From the NCBI GenBank assembly GCA_963969395.1, contig OZ017798.1, positions 3,844,001 through 3,908,000 on the forward strand: 64,000 bases of DNA. The letters are read 5' to 3'. Numbering within the stretch: the first letter of the stretch is position 1; each line of letters starts with the position of its first letter. The position numbers and the translations under genes are program-made. Positions 23,248-35,200 of this stretch are shown piece after piece. The notes below the pieces were generated by a model. The model was not told where the DNA came from, ran no database searches, and worked only from the letters and a program-made list of their open reading frames with translations. Source of the stretch: Pseudoscleropodium purum. Its lineage: Eukaryota > Streptophyta > Bryopsida > Hypnales > Brachytheciaceae.

Positions 23248-25111
23248 ATGCAGCAACAGATGGCGGCGTATGCGGGGAACTCTATCACGACAGAGCTGAT
23301 CCAGAAGGTTAGGGTGTTGAATTCTGTTCTACCGTGTTGGCTGTTGGAATGGGGGCAATTGGAATGCATTTTTGTGAGATGACATTTTGTAGCGACAGCG
23401 ATGATTTGAGCTTCGTAGGATTGGATGCATACTCGATTGAAATACCATTTCGGGGGGTTGCGGTATGGGCACTGATTTGTATAAAATACCTGTTTCAGAA
23501 GCCTGAAATGTGAGCTCTATTGATAGGAAATTAATTGACAGCAGAACTTCGCTGATCCCGTTTACTGTTGGTCACAAGAGCACCGAGAAGTGTTTGAGAG
23601 GTGTACGGCAACATGGCAGTCGAGGTTTTAGTTGATGAATCAGATGCGCTGAAGGATGTAGCACTTCAGTATGTAGCACTTGGCAAGCGGTTTGTTAGTC
23701 GAGTATCTGTGATTCGCCCAGTCGAAAATGTATGGGTTTAGGGTTTCGGAGTTTCAGTAGGATTATACTACATTAGATTTCCTCAATGCTAATCCTTGAT
23801 GCCTTGTAAAAATATGAACACTGAACTAACAGTGAGGGACAGAGAGAAAGATTTATAGCTAACGACCAATGTTTTTGCGTATCGATTTGGTTTTTTGAAA
23901 GAATATTTTCCTGAGGATTTTCTCAGGTTTTAGTGCCTTACTTTGAACCTTGTGCTTGTCATCTCCTTCTGCGTGCAGTACCTGGACGAGAATAAACAAC
24001 TGATCCTTGCAATCCTTGATAACCAGAACCTCGGAAAGTTGAATGAGTGTGCTACGTATGCTTCTAACCTTTTCCCTTCTTTTTTTTTCTGTTCAAATTT
24101 CTACAAATTTATATCGATACAGTAGAGATGACAGGTTATGGGGACGAGTAGTACTCTCAGTTTACTTGCTGACAGTCGGAGGCTTTTTTTTCTGCTGTTT
24201 AGAGCAACTGGCATTTAATATGTTTGATATCTGTCGCAGGGTTTTAGTATCTTGCGATAGAGCTTGAGAAGTAATCTTTGAACACATTTCATCTACAGGT
24301 ATCAAGCAAAGTTGCAGCAGAATCTTATGTACCTTGCCGCCATTGCCGATGCACAACCACAAGTGAACCAAAACTCTGCTCAGGTGACCAGCCCCGACTC
24401 CTATTTGAGTGAATGCGTTTGAGGGCCAGTTTGGTTGGTTGGTCATCATGATGTACATTCATTAGATTTCCGAACTATTGTTCTAAAATCTGCTTCAAGA
24501 ATCCAATCCATCACCTGCAGAGATTAGTATGTCCAAACAGTAGGATACAAGACAGTGGTTCCGTGCTCTAAAGAGACTTCCATAATGAGAGGGTCGTTAT
24601 GTCTTCAGGTGTCGTTACCAGATTTTGCCTTTCAAGGAAAAGATCTTGCCATCGAGTACTGACGGATATGATTGGCGTGTAGTAGGTCCCAGCAGCGCAG
24701 TCTATGCAACCATTGCAGCAGCAATATCTTCAAACACACCAGCAGCAGCAACAGCAGATGATGATGAACCAGCGAAACTCAGTTCCTCAGTACATTCAAC
24801 AAAGCCAGCAAGGGTCACAGAATGCATCCCCGCAGTCCCAGCAGTCTTATCATAACCAGCAAGGCGTGGTTCCTCAGGGAAACTCGGGTATGCAAATGCT
24901 GAACAACGCTATGGGTGGTAACGGGAACCAAGCGGCAGGAAATATGTCTGAATACGGTAAGCCTGAAGGATCACGGGATGGGACTCCAACGAACTTGAAC
25001 ACAAGGAATGATGGCCCACAGGTGGGCACTTCGACATTGGGACATGCGAGGGAAGGGAATGGAGTGGCTGGAGAGGATTCGGAGGCTTCCTACTTGAAGA
25101 ACTCTGAATAA
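23248..25111 (+). CDS. GIF: GRF-interacting factor (SSXT/SYT family co-activator), four exons
   Basis: Transcriptional co-activator that binds GROWTH-REGULATING FACTORs through its SNH domain and links them to SWI/SNF remodelling in the nucleus. Exons: 23248-23307, 23979-24055, 24299-24383, 24686-25111; 648 nt, 215 aa. The SNH domain spans about residues 13-75, with TTELIQKYLDENKQLILAIL, NQNLGKLNECATYQAKLQQN and MYLAAIADAQP visible across three exons. The rest is Gln-rich (QQQQQQMMMNQ) followed by a Gly/Asn-rich tail ending YLKNSE. The start MQQQMAAYAGNS is the family's usual beginning. For exon 4 an alternative acceptor 15 nt downstream (24701) keeps the frame and removes VPAAQ. The gene appears intact. 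Confidence 0.93.
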
Positions 25112-28100
25112 GTAGGCAACATGCTTGTTACATTCCTCGCTGTTTACTCAGGACTGCCTTTCTCTCTGCATTTAAGTCGGATTGAGTTGTATTTTGGGAT
25201 GCTTTGCCACCTTCATATGCTTAGATGCAAACTCTGATACAAGCAGCCTTTCTGAATTTTAGTGCGGAAAGCAAACGATATGAAACTTTTTTTGTATACG
25301 GTAGTACAGACGTTTCTGTGGTTGGAGTAAGTGAATTTTTGCATTTCTGGACCCGTTTGTGAATAGATATGAGGTTTGTACTCGCCAGATGCATAAAAGC
25401 TGTTGCTTTCGGGTCAATGGACGGTACTAAGTCACGGGTCGGTTTGCTTTCAATATAAGTAAATGTCCTGGTAGAATGTGGTTCCCAGTGTGTTTCAGTT
25501 GTAGGAACACTGAACTATCTGCCCGTGAAGAACTCGATATTGATGGATTTTGCCGTATTGCATTCATGTACACTTCATGTCTGTGGACTGGATTAATACC
25601 CCCTCCCAAGATTGGTGGTTCAGATTGGATTAGCAGTTAACCCTGGAACGACGGAGGCCTATCAACGTGTAATCTGTTTCAATTTTCTTCTCTTTGTTTC
25701 CTCTATTTCGCAACTGAGTTTGAGTGAGAATTTTTTTTTTAAAAGATGAAAGGTCTTCTACAGTAAAAGTCATAAAGATCTCAGATTTATTGGTGATGAT
25801 TTCATATTACCAAGATTTTTTGAAGAAACAGTGAAAAAAATCATATCTAATTCAAAATTAGCTCAAAAAAATCTGAATTTTTTTTGCATGTGTGTACATT
25901 ATAGTCTGAACAAAATTTTGGTGTTCATCTATAATCAAAAAATCAAGAGACCATGGTAATAGGCCCAATATTCAAAATACAATAAGATGTTTAATTTTAG
26001 ATTTGTGTAGAAATTAGATTCAATAAGCTTCATTTCATTATTTAGGTTTAAATTCCAATTTACATGGTTCAAATTCAAATAAAGAGCAAGGACGTAGGAG
26101 TTGCCAAAATATATTAGGTCTTTTTGGTGGTTTGTGATACGCAAATTTTGATTTTTAGTAAATTCTTAAACATATGTGTAAGACTCTTCTTTTGTGTGTT
26201 ATGAGAATTAGAATCTTTTCTACCAATCAAAAATAAACTTGATGAAAATATTGCAATTTGTATCTTCTAGCAAGCTTTTTTGTCATCCAATAGTTACATT
26301 TTGGCTTCTTTGGCTCTCTAGAGTTTACCCTAAAACACCTTTTAGAACATTTTATGTCCTTTGGATTATTTAGGGAGGCCTTTAGGATGGAAAAACTATT
26401 TATTCATTCATTTGGAGGGATGTGCTTGAATTCATTTTCAATGAATGATATTGGATAGTCCCCCCTTAGTGATATTATTTTACTTTCATTAAAAAAAGAA
26501 AATGCATGGATAGCAATGAAGTGAATTCTAGTAACTTTTGTTACTTTCTCTTTATCTGAATTTTAGCCATAAAAATGTTCATTTTTTAACTCAAATTCAA
26601 GGAAATGAAGCAAGCTTGTAAAATATAGTTTTTACTCAAATTTGAAAAATTTGAAAAATTGTTGAAATTCAAAATTTTATTGCAATTTAAACTTTGGGCC
26701 TATTTGTAGGGAGTGATGATTTTTTATTTTAGAATGATATGATAAATATAGTGAATGATATGGTGAATGATATTTTTGCACCATAATGTTTTATCAGATA
26801 ACATACACTTATGGAGAAATTTTCAGTTTTTTATGACTTCTAGAAGACATATAAATACAATTTCAGAAAATTTTATTAATATTTAGTTGTGAAATGGGAG
26901 CATATAGAGAGAGGAACCCTCAAAGTTTGAAAAATGTTAATGTAATTTGTTGGAAAATGCCCCCGACAAATTCTTTTGCATTATGCACACTAGCATGGGT
27001 TTGATTTTGGGTATATTTATAATGATTAAATTCATGCTAGGAAAATCTGGATTTTTTTTCAATTTTCAACAAGAGTTGTAAGATCTAACAAAATCAAAGC
27101 ATTTTAACCCTTAATTTTCTATGGCTATATTTTACCATAAAAAATAATTTCAAAATTATCATCTCTATTGCAAAGAGCAAAATTTTCAATCATTTCTTGT
27201 TTTTGTGTCTAATCGTAGAACAATATATTTGACTATTATGAAAATGTTAAGAAATTTCTAAAACTTTGACCTTGTTATTGTAAAATATTAGTGTTTAAAG
27301 CAAAAAAAAACATTCATTCTAGTTCCTTTTGGTATTAGATTATAAGTTTGAATCCTCTTGATTTGGAATTTTATAGTACAAAGTCTTGATGTAAATAAAC
27401 TTTATTGTGGAGAATTGAATTTAGAAGATAAGGAAAAGAATTAAAAAAAAAGAAACTTGATTTTCATTCTTTAAAAATTGTTAAGTTGAAATTATGGTTT
27501 CCTATCCAAACCTTCATTTATTTCAAAGGAGACAACACTCCTTTAGAAGCTTAAGTAGTGTGAATTTATATTTTATTGACTATGGATTGTCAAGGACGAG
27601 GCTTTGCATAGATTGAAGCTATATGTGAGGAAATTTGAGTAGCTACCTTATTTAAAAAAGTGTGCCAATGCAAGAGTGACAAAGTTAATTGTAGTATAGT
27701 TGCTTGTTTCAATGGCAACTTCTAGAGATTTTTGCTCTTCTTTAGATTTTGTAATTGGTCCTTGTGTGTTTCTATATTATACTAGCTCATTAGTCATATT
27801 TTGAGAGATTTAAGATAGTCTCCTCTTAAAGTGACTTTTCAAGAGCTAATTGCATTTGGGGTGAAACTAAACTCCTTGAAACAATTTTTAGTAAATTTTC
27901 AAAGGAAGGAAAATGGATTTGGCATTTTTCATATTTTTTGGATCATTGTAGAATTAGTTACAAAATTTTGAATTTGAACACAATGGTCACTAAAAGCAAC
28001 CACTTCCTAAAATGTAAATTTTTAGTACATTAAAGAAAGCAAAATGTACCTCTATGTTAGTGGTTGCTTTTAGAGCACCCTACCTTAATATCTAATTGCT

Positions 28101-29123
28101 TGCATGACTATATATATATTGCTCCAAAAATTTTAACACATTTGTATGTAGGCAGTTAAATTCCGTTAATTATTTCTAAATTTTTTTAGAACTAGTGTTG
28201 AAAGTTAAATATTGGAAGCTTTTATTTTTGCACTAAAAAAATATATATATTTGATTTTTGAGAAGCCCTTAAAGGCATATATGTACCATTAGTAGAAGAG
28301 AAGAGCTTGCAAATTTTACTTGATTTCTTGGCTTTGAAAAGAACTTGTTAGTATTATTTGAATTGAGATCTAAAAAATTGCACTTATGAATTTTCTTTGA
28401 AAATGGTCCTAATAGAGAACATAAAGTACTTTCATGATTTTTCCCATTGAAAATTTATACATGCAAGTGTTAATTTGGAGTATTTGTGATTTCTATTTAT
28501 CAAAATAATTACATTCACTAGATGAAACCTGTATTTTTTGTGACATCAAACAAAAATGGAACATGTTTTTGTGGATAGAAGGATGTTTGAGACTTTGAGG
28601 CAATAGGTAGCACAATTGTAGTACATTGCAAAGAATATGTGGATGTTGATGGGAAGACAATATGATGCTAGAACTAACAATTATGTTGTACAAGACAATT
28701 GGAAAAAGTAGTCATGTTTTCAAAGACGTCATAAAAATCATGAAAGTGCCATGTTAGCTAGGGCTTATGGTTTGACTATAGGTAAGTTTGTAGAAGTTAT
28801 TGGGGCTAAGGTAAAAGGCTAACGAAATGTAAAAAATAAAATAAAATAAAATAGCCACATTGCATTTTTTTTGCAAAAAAATCCAAAAAGTGGCACTTGT
28901 GGTATGAAACGAGAATGACATCAACACACTTTGATGTTATTTGAGAATTATAACATTGTTATTTTAGACATCAACTAAAATATCAACTAAAACACCAATT
29001 GAGACAATATCATATTCTTGAAGATATTCAAATTTGGAATTGTATTTTTCATACAATTCCTAAGTTTCACATGTCCCATATGGTTTGTTTTACCTCCTAC
29101 CACCCTACTTGTATAAATAACTT
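25112..29123. other. GIF 3' region and gene-free AT-rich spacer
   Basis: About 25112-25700 is moderately GC-rich and probably includes the GIF 3' UTR. Beyond it the DNA is AT-rich. A truncated long-subfamily TTAA relic starts at about 27104 (TTAACCCTTAATTTTCTATG). A two-part inverted repeat lies at 27990-28073. No gene is supported. Confidence 0.6.
27990..28073. repeat. perfect 15-bp inverted repeat with nested stem
   Basis: CTAAAAGCAACCACT at 27990-28004 is the exact reverse complement of 28059-28073. Inside, GTACATT and AATGTAC form a second stem, giving an 84-nt foldback. It may be a MITE remnant or a transcribed hairpin. Confidence 0.55.
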
Positions 29124-29131
29124 GTTTTCTC

Positions 29132-29370
29132 CAGGGTTGTCAAGACGTCCGGACGTGGATGTCAGGACGTGGACGTTGTGTCCGCTGACATTCGCGTCCT
29201 GGTGGACGCAGCGTCCGCCAATCCCCCGTCCGTTCGATTATGGCCATTTGATCGACGCGCGGACTAATCTGGGCGTCCGCCTCGCCCGTCCGCTTTCCGA
29301 CGGCGGTCAGGACGCTGCGTCCGGAAAATGGACGCTATTTTAGGGTAGACGTTCAAATTCGTCAACCCTG
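29132..29370. mobile_element. non-autonomous hAT element (239 bp) with 8-bp target duplication
   Basis: Ends CAGGGTTG (29132-29139) and CAACCCTG (29363-29370) are perfect inverted repeats. The flanking 8 bp, GTTTTCTC at 29124-29131 and 29371-29378, are identical, the hallmark of hAT insertion. The interior is GC-rich and full of GGACGC/GCGTCC motifs in both directions, the likely subterminal transposase-binding repeats. Its right end, read inward, matches the start of the large hAT element at 56024: GGGTTGACGA, then AAAATAGCGTCC and TTTTCCGGACG in order. It is therefore probably mobilised by that family. Confidence 0.85.
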
Positions 29371-29568
29371 GTTTTCTCATATCAACATATTTACAATAAG
29401 TGACATTTTAAGTCAAATATAATGTATTATATATGATATAGTATGTATTGTATATTATGTATAGTATATTATATAGTGTGTACAACAAACATATTGTATT
29501 TGGTATATTGCATATAGTGGATATTTCAAAAACTTGAGACATGTACAAAACAAAATGCAGAGAAAAAC

Positions 29569-29787
29569 TTAATCCTTGAGTGCCCAGAGCAAATTCAGTG
29601 AAATCTAGACCTTTTCCTCATAATCCAGCCGTACTGATTGGTAATCAAGAGAGACCCGGAGATCTGGAGGTGTGGAGAAGAAGACATGTCTTTTGATCGT
29701 ACTACTCAAAAGATTATAGTAGTCAAACAAGAATGTTTTTAAAAATGGAGAGACTAGGTTTTGGCCTCTAGGGTGCTTAGGGGTTAA
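29569..29787. mobile_element. TTAA-type TIR element, short subfamily, copy E (219 bp)
   Basis: The left end TTAATCCTTGAGTGCCCAGA and the right end, on the other strand TTAACCCCTAAGCACCCTAG, are diverged inverted repeats. It lies 200 bp after the hAT element and encodes nothing. Confidence 0.55.
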
Positions 29788-32219
29788 GCATATTTTAGAA
29801 GACATTGTCCATGATGTTTTCATGTCTTTGTCGACATGCCATAATATATGGCAAATTTTATATGATATTCAACAAAATCCAGTAGTGCACATTAACCTCC
29901 ATTTTACTTTGCTTAATTTAATTTAATTATAATGTTCTATTTCAGTTGTTTGAATTGGGTATTTGGTTGCAAAACCTATCTTAGAGTGTCCCCCACAAGG
30001 ATCCACCTTCCTATATTGGAACGGTGTGATCCTTGTAGATGTGAAGGAAGTAAAGTTGAAAATTGCTTTAATCTGTTATGTGAGTGCTTTTGTTGGCCAA
30101 CATCTAATTGTAGAGATGGAGGTTAAGGCAGTGCTAGATGAAAAAGAAAAGAAGTCTTCTATCAAGAAAGATGGGGATGGGATTGTTGTGATGCAAGAAT
30201 TTATGAAGAAGATGGAGTTGAAAACGGCATTACATGACAGGCAATTTGAAAAACCTTTTGTTGGTATTGATTGGGATGATGTGGTCCTTGTAAAGCTATA
30301 TATTGGTTTTATCCATTAGTTGAGTATTTCTATTAGTTAGCATTTGATTGCCATTAGGAAAAATTTGAACCCTTAAGGACCGTTAAGGTTTTGTTTCTTG
30401 GCACCTTGCAATGCAAGTACAAAAAAATTAAAAAAATAGTTTTTTTAAATGATTTTTGTGGAAAAAAAATATTTAAAAAAAAACTCATTAAAACTTGATG
30501 TGGCACTAACACAACACAAGTAGTGTTATATTAGATGCTTTCATTTTTTTTTTAAAACAGTTTTAATTCCTCTTTAATTTTCCAATGGGGTTCAAAACTC
30601 ACAAACCTCTCAAAGGTTGAAATTTTTTGTAATGAAAGATTAAGGCAATTCTAAATGCAAAAGAGAAGAAGCCTTTTTAAATAGAGGATGGGGATGTACT
30701 GCAAGCAACTACAAAAAAAATAGAGTTTAAAATAGTAGAATCCAATTAAGCAATTTGATGAATTGTTTCTATAAAAGGCCCAAGTAAAAAATGCAGATCT
30801 AGGTAGAGGAGCGGGTTTTGTACATTTGAATTGTTTATGAGAAAATCAATATGTAAGGTTTGTTAATTTGCTATAAAAAAATCCATATTTTAGATGATAA
30901 ATTTTAGGTGACATTTAGTATAACAACTCGTATTTTTATGTCAACAATATGCCCACCTCAACATTTTGATGTTATAGTGGACATTATTGTTGACATAAAA
31001 ATATGAATTGTTATATTGGATGTCACCTAAAATCCGTCACCTAAAGCACAAGTTTCTTATAGTGATTGATAGCCTGAAGAATTATTTTTATTTATAGTTG
31101 TGAAGAAGTTTTGCTAATTGAAGTATGGCTTACAAAGAAAGTGAAGTGGTGTGTTGCTGTGGATGAATTTAAGGTTTATATAAAGGTGATTTTTCTCTAC
31201 AAAGAGAGGCATTTAAGGAACTAGTGGCACAAATTTTCATAGTTGGCAAAGCTATTTATTAGATTTTGCAATCCAAGAACCACAAATAATCTCTTCAAGT
31301 GTATATTGAGACTATTGGTTTGAAGTTTGCACAATGAATATTACATTCAATGTGACTTGGTGGTATTCAAGACAATAGCTATGTTGGAAAAAAAATTCAT
31401 ATTTTGTAGTTGTACCATGCTTCCACAGTCACTATAAAAATCAAAGGAACTTGTTTACCATCAAGATGTTTGTAAAACCTCAATGGAATTAAATAAGCCT
31501 CCTTCCTACTTTTTGAAACTTTGTGCCTTCAAGTGTCACATTTAAAGCTTGAAAACATGCCACTTTAATAATAGACATGGAACTTGACAATTACTAACAG
31601 TATTATTCATCTTTTGGTGCAAACTTTCAATTGGTAGGTTACTACTTTGCACGCACACACAACTTGCTTAGGCCTTGACTAATGAAGAAAATGACTTAAA
31701 TTCTATTTTCTAATCAACAAATAAAGAATGCTCTACTAAGACAATGAGCACAATCAGAAGATTGATTGACAAGATCATCAAACTATGGTACAAATCACAA
31801 CAAATGTATGCAATTGTTTTTAACTAGTATATTTACTATATCATGTGATGGTTTTACCATTTATTTAATTTCCTCCTAATTCACCACTCCAAAAAGAATT
31901 CTCAATTCAATTGTATTCCTAACTTCTTGAGTAATTTTCTACTCATGCCAATAACCTCAAATTAGATTGAGTTGAACAAAAACTACTACCACAACAATTT
32001 GCAACCTCCATACCTTTGGAGGTTTGGAATGTTGGGAATTTTAAACAATTTTAGTGCTACTAATTAATCAATTTAGGAAATTCCATCAAATTAATTCTAG
32101 CTTTCTTGGGTGGGCAACTCAAGGTGACAAAAGCTCCATAAAAGATTTGGTTGCCACTGGTTTGTTTGCTACAAGAACAACAAAACTTAATGGATAAATT
32201 TGGAAGAGTGGTACAGACT
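29788..32219. other. gene-free spacer with a degraded duplicated segment
   Basis: A 118-codon frame at 29963-30319 (region reading AVLDEKEKKSSIKKDGDG) has a broken relative at about 30635-30800: AAGGCA.T.CTA.ATG.AAAAGA and GATGGGGATG recur, but with stops. This looks like two decayed copies of the same unknown repeat or gene fragment. A CACTA-like MITE lies at 30869-31064. The remainder is AT-rich DNA with nothing recognisable. Confidence 0.5.
30869..31064. mobile_element. CACTA-like foldback MITE (196 bp)
   Basis: Read from its right end the element starts CACTATAAGAAACTTGTGCT, close to the CACTACAAGAAA terminus of plant CACTA transposons; the left end is a diverged TGCTATAAAAAAA. Arms of about 85 bp face each other and share TTTTAGGTGACAT, TATAACAA and CGTATTTTTATGTCAACAAT-like blocks. 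ATT flanks both sides (30866-30868 and 31065-31067), matching the 3-bp target duplication of the superfamily. Confidence 0.65.
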
Positions 32220-35200
32220 TTAGTTGTTTACTACATTGCCATTATTACTTTGAGACTTTCTAAAATTATTTTGTAAGTAAATTCCATAAGTAGACACAAG
32301 ATAAAATGAATTACTTAATAACAAAAAAAAGCAATTAAGACCTGAATGCCAATGTTCTCTTTCCTTCTCCTCTTTAATCTTCTTTTTTATGTGCTCTACA
32401 TCAACGATTACCTACAAGTACAAAAAATATGAAATTTGCAAAACTCAACAGTGACATTCATATCTACTAATTTATCTTTTAAAAATTAGTTTGGTTGATA
32501 AATTCAATAATCACCTATATTTAAATTTAAAATTTAAAATTTACAATGACCTGCTGAGCAAAATGAAGAAATTGAGGTTTCATCTCCTCATGCTTGCAAC
32601 TTTGGAGGTATTGTTGCCTATACCAAAGCACACTATCCAAATGTAACTTCTTGCGTGATAGTGCAAGCTCCAAGGCCCTGTATGTAATTAGAATTTATTA
32701 TACACTAAATATTAAACTCTAAACCTTTAAACCTAAACACTCTTTGATTCCATGAACATGCATACATAAATGTTGTGAGCCAATAACAACCTAAATCTTT
32801 GACTGTCCAATTGATATTTTGAATGTAGAGTATACCTGTCCCAATTAAAAAGGCGAAGGTTGAGACGAATGGCTCGATATGTGAGACCTGCTTGGAGCAA
32901 TATTGATTCAGCCTCCTCTGGCTGCCTCCGAAATAATGTTAGCTCCGCTTGTCTTGCTTCTTCTGAAGGCAAGCCTTTCACATAAATTATGAAGTGGACT
33001 CTATCAACCTGCACTCCAACTTTGTTAAATTTTCTATAATGGAATTCAAAGACTAGTCTTAAAGTACTTTGAAATGCTCTATAAATGGAGAAATGCAACT
33101 CCTTCCAACTCCCTTTGCTATCATATCTTGAAGAATTGTACACTTGCAGGAACAAAAAATGTCTATTCAAATTTAGGATAGAAATTGTGGAATCACCTGA
33201 TTTAGGGTAGCATATGCTACCTCTGCAACATTCAACTCTTTCGCTGCCATAGTTGTGCCTGCAAGGCATGCCCATAGAAGATTGTCCTGCAATTAAACTT
33301 AACACATAAATATCATTATAAAGCCTAAATCCTATAATCCCAAACTCTAAACCCTAAACCTAAGCAATTAGAACAATAAACTACAAATCTACTAGTTAGA
33401 ATAGATTTATATGCATTAACAAAGTCTTACAACCAACACATTTACAAAGTCATGCTAACCTTCACATGGCGGCACAATTGTAGAGCATGGTCCCATTGTT
33501 TGGTAGCAACATATTCAAATAAAAGAAAGGGATATGGGGAAGTATGTATGGCTATAGATGCACCATCAACACGACGAACCATGCATAGGGGTCCATAAAA
33601 ACTTTCTAACTTTGCGTTTTTTTCCACATGGCTACAAGAAGAAGAACAAAATTGAGTCAAATTGTAGTTCACGATGTAGGTTATGAATTAGTTTTTGAAA
33701 TAAAGTTGTTTATACTCACTAGTCTTTTGTAATCTTCACATGTTGAAGAAGGTCCTTGTCTACAATTGTGGCATGTGGATAATACCATACCACCAATCTT
33801 AAATCAGCTATTGCTATCAATATATTTGCAATATCATTCCACATGCTGCTTTCAACCATGGAAGCCAATTTGAATGCTGCAAGTCTCTGGTCATTTACGT
33901 AAAGCATTTGATGAGAAAAATCACTTCTTGGACGTCATGGTAGTTTTAATGTAGGTTTCTAGAATTTAAATAGAATAAAAACTCTTGTTTGTGTTCTCTA
34001 GGCAAAAGAAATTATATAGAAAAGCAACAATTCCTTGCCACTAAAATGACATGGTGAAGATGAAACTTCAATAGAGATGTTCAAAACAAAGCTTGCAAAA
34101 ACAAGTTTCACTAAAAATGCTCAATAGAGTTATAAAAATCAAAAGAATTTAATTGACACCTTACATTGATGGGAGTGATAAAAAGGTCATGATTGGAGTC
34201 CATGTATGCAAGCTTCTGGTCCGTAAGGGTTCCTAATTGATTCAACGCAATCTCGACCACATCTAGAGGAAAATGCATCACATCTCCTACTAGCTTTCCA
34301 GAGTTTATATCTAGGAATCGAACAACTGCAAGAGCAGGGATTGGATTAACATCATGTACTTCACTAAACTCCATTAAACTAAGATTCAACATCCATATAC
34401 AAAAAACATACAATTCACATGATTTATATGATAATGGAGTAAGGTACCAAGAATCATACCCTTTTTATCATTATGATCAATTATTGCTAATACATTGTCC
34501 GAGAGGCTAAGATTCTGATGATTCAATGACTCTATTTGTAGGCCTACAATACATGCATTATAAAATTAGGCCAAAAAATCATTGGTATCTTTCCTTTGTG
34601 TCAATATGTAGGCATAGGTTAATATTAGGAATTAAAAATTTTCATTGGTCTAATAACTTGATGACTTGTGTAAAGACTACATGAAAAATGTAGCAACAAG
34701 GGATACCAAAGTTTACAAATCTTACGCTTTAAAATTCAAATTAATATGTACCTTGAAACTTGGGATTTGAGAGATGGCGTCCTTCATAGGTAAATAGATG
34801 CAATCCAATGAAGCAATCAACCAACAAAAAGTAGCGGTGACACTGCTTTACCATGATGATTGTATCTTTGATGTCAAGTATGTGTGGTGTGTGCCAGTTT
34901 GTGATTGGATAAATATAGCACTACATACAGACATTATTGGGTTGCTAATCAATTGGGATTGGAAGAAATTTTTTTCCTCTCACAAAATAACGGACCAATA
35001 TTGTAGAAAATGATGTCCTCAAACAACAAAATTGGGTGAAAAAAGAAAATTACATAAAAAATTATCCAAGCATTTGAGTGTGATTCTTTTTATAAATCTA
35101 TATATGTGTTGGTTATGTTTTGGTGTTAAGAGGCAAAAAGAGAATCTAAATTCTCTTAACACACATTTCTTAACACCATAAAGATTCAACTATGAATTTT

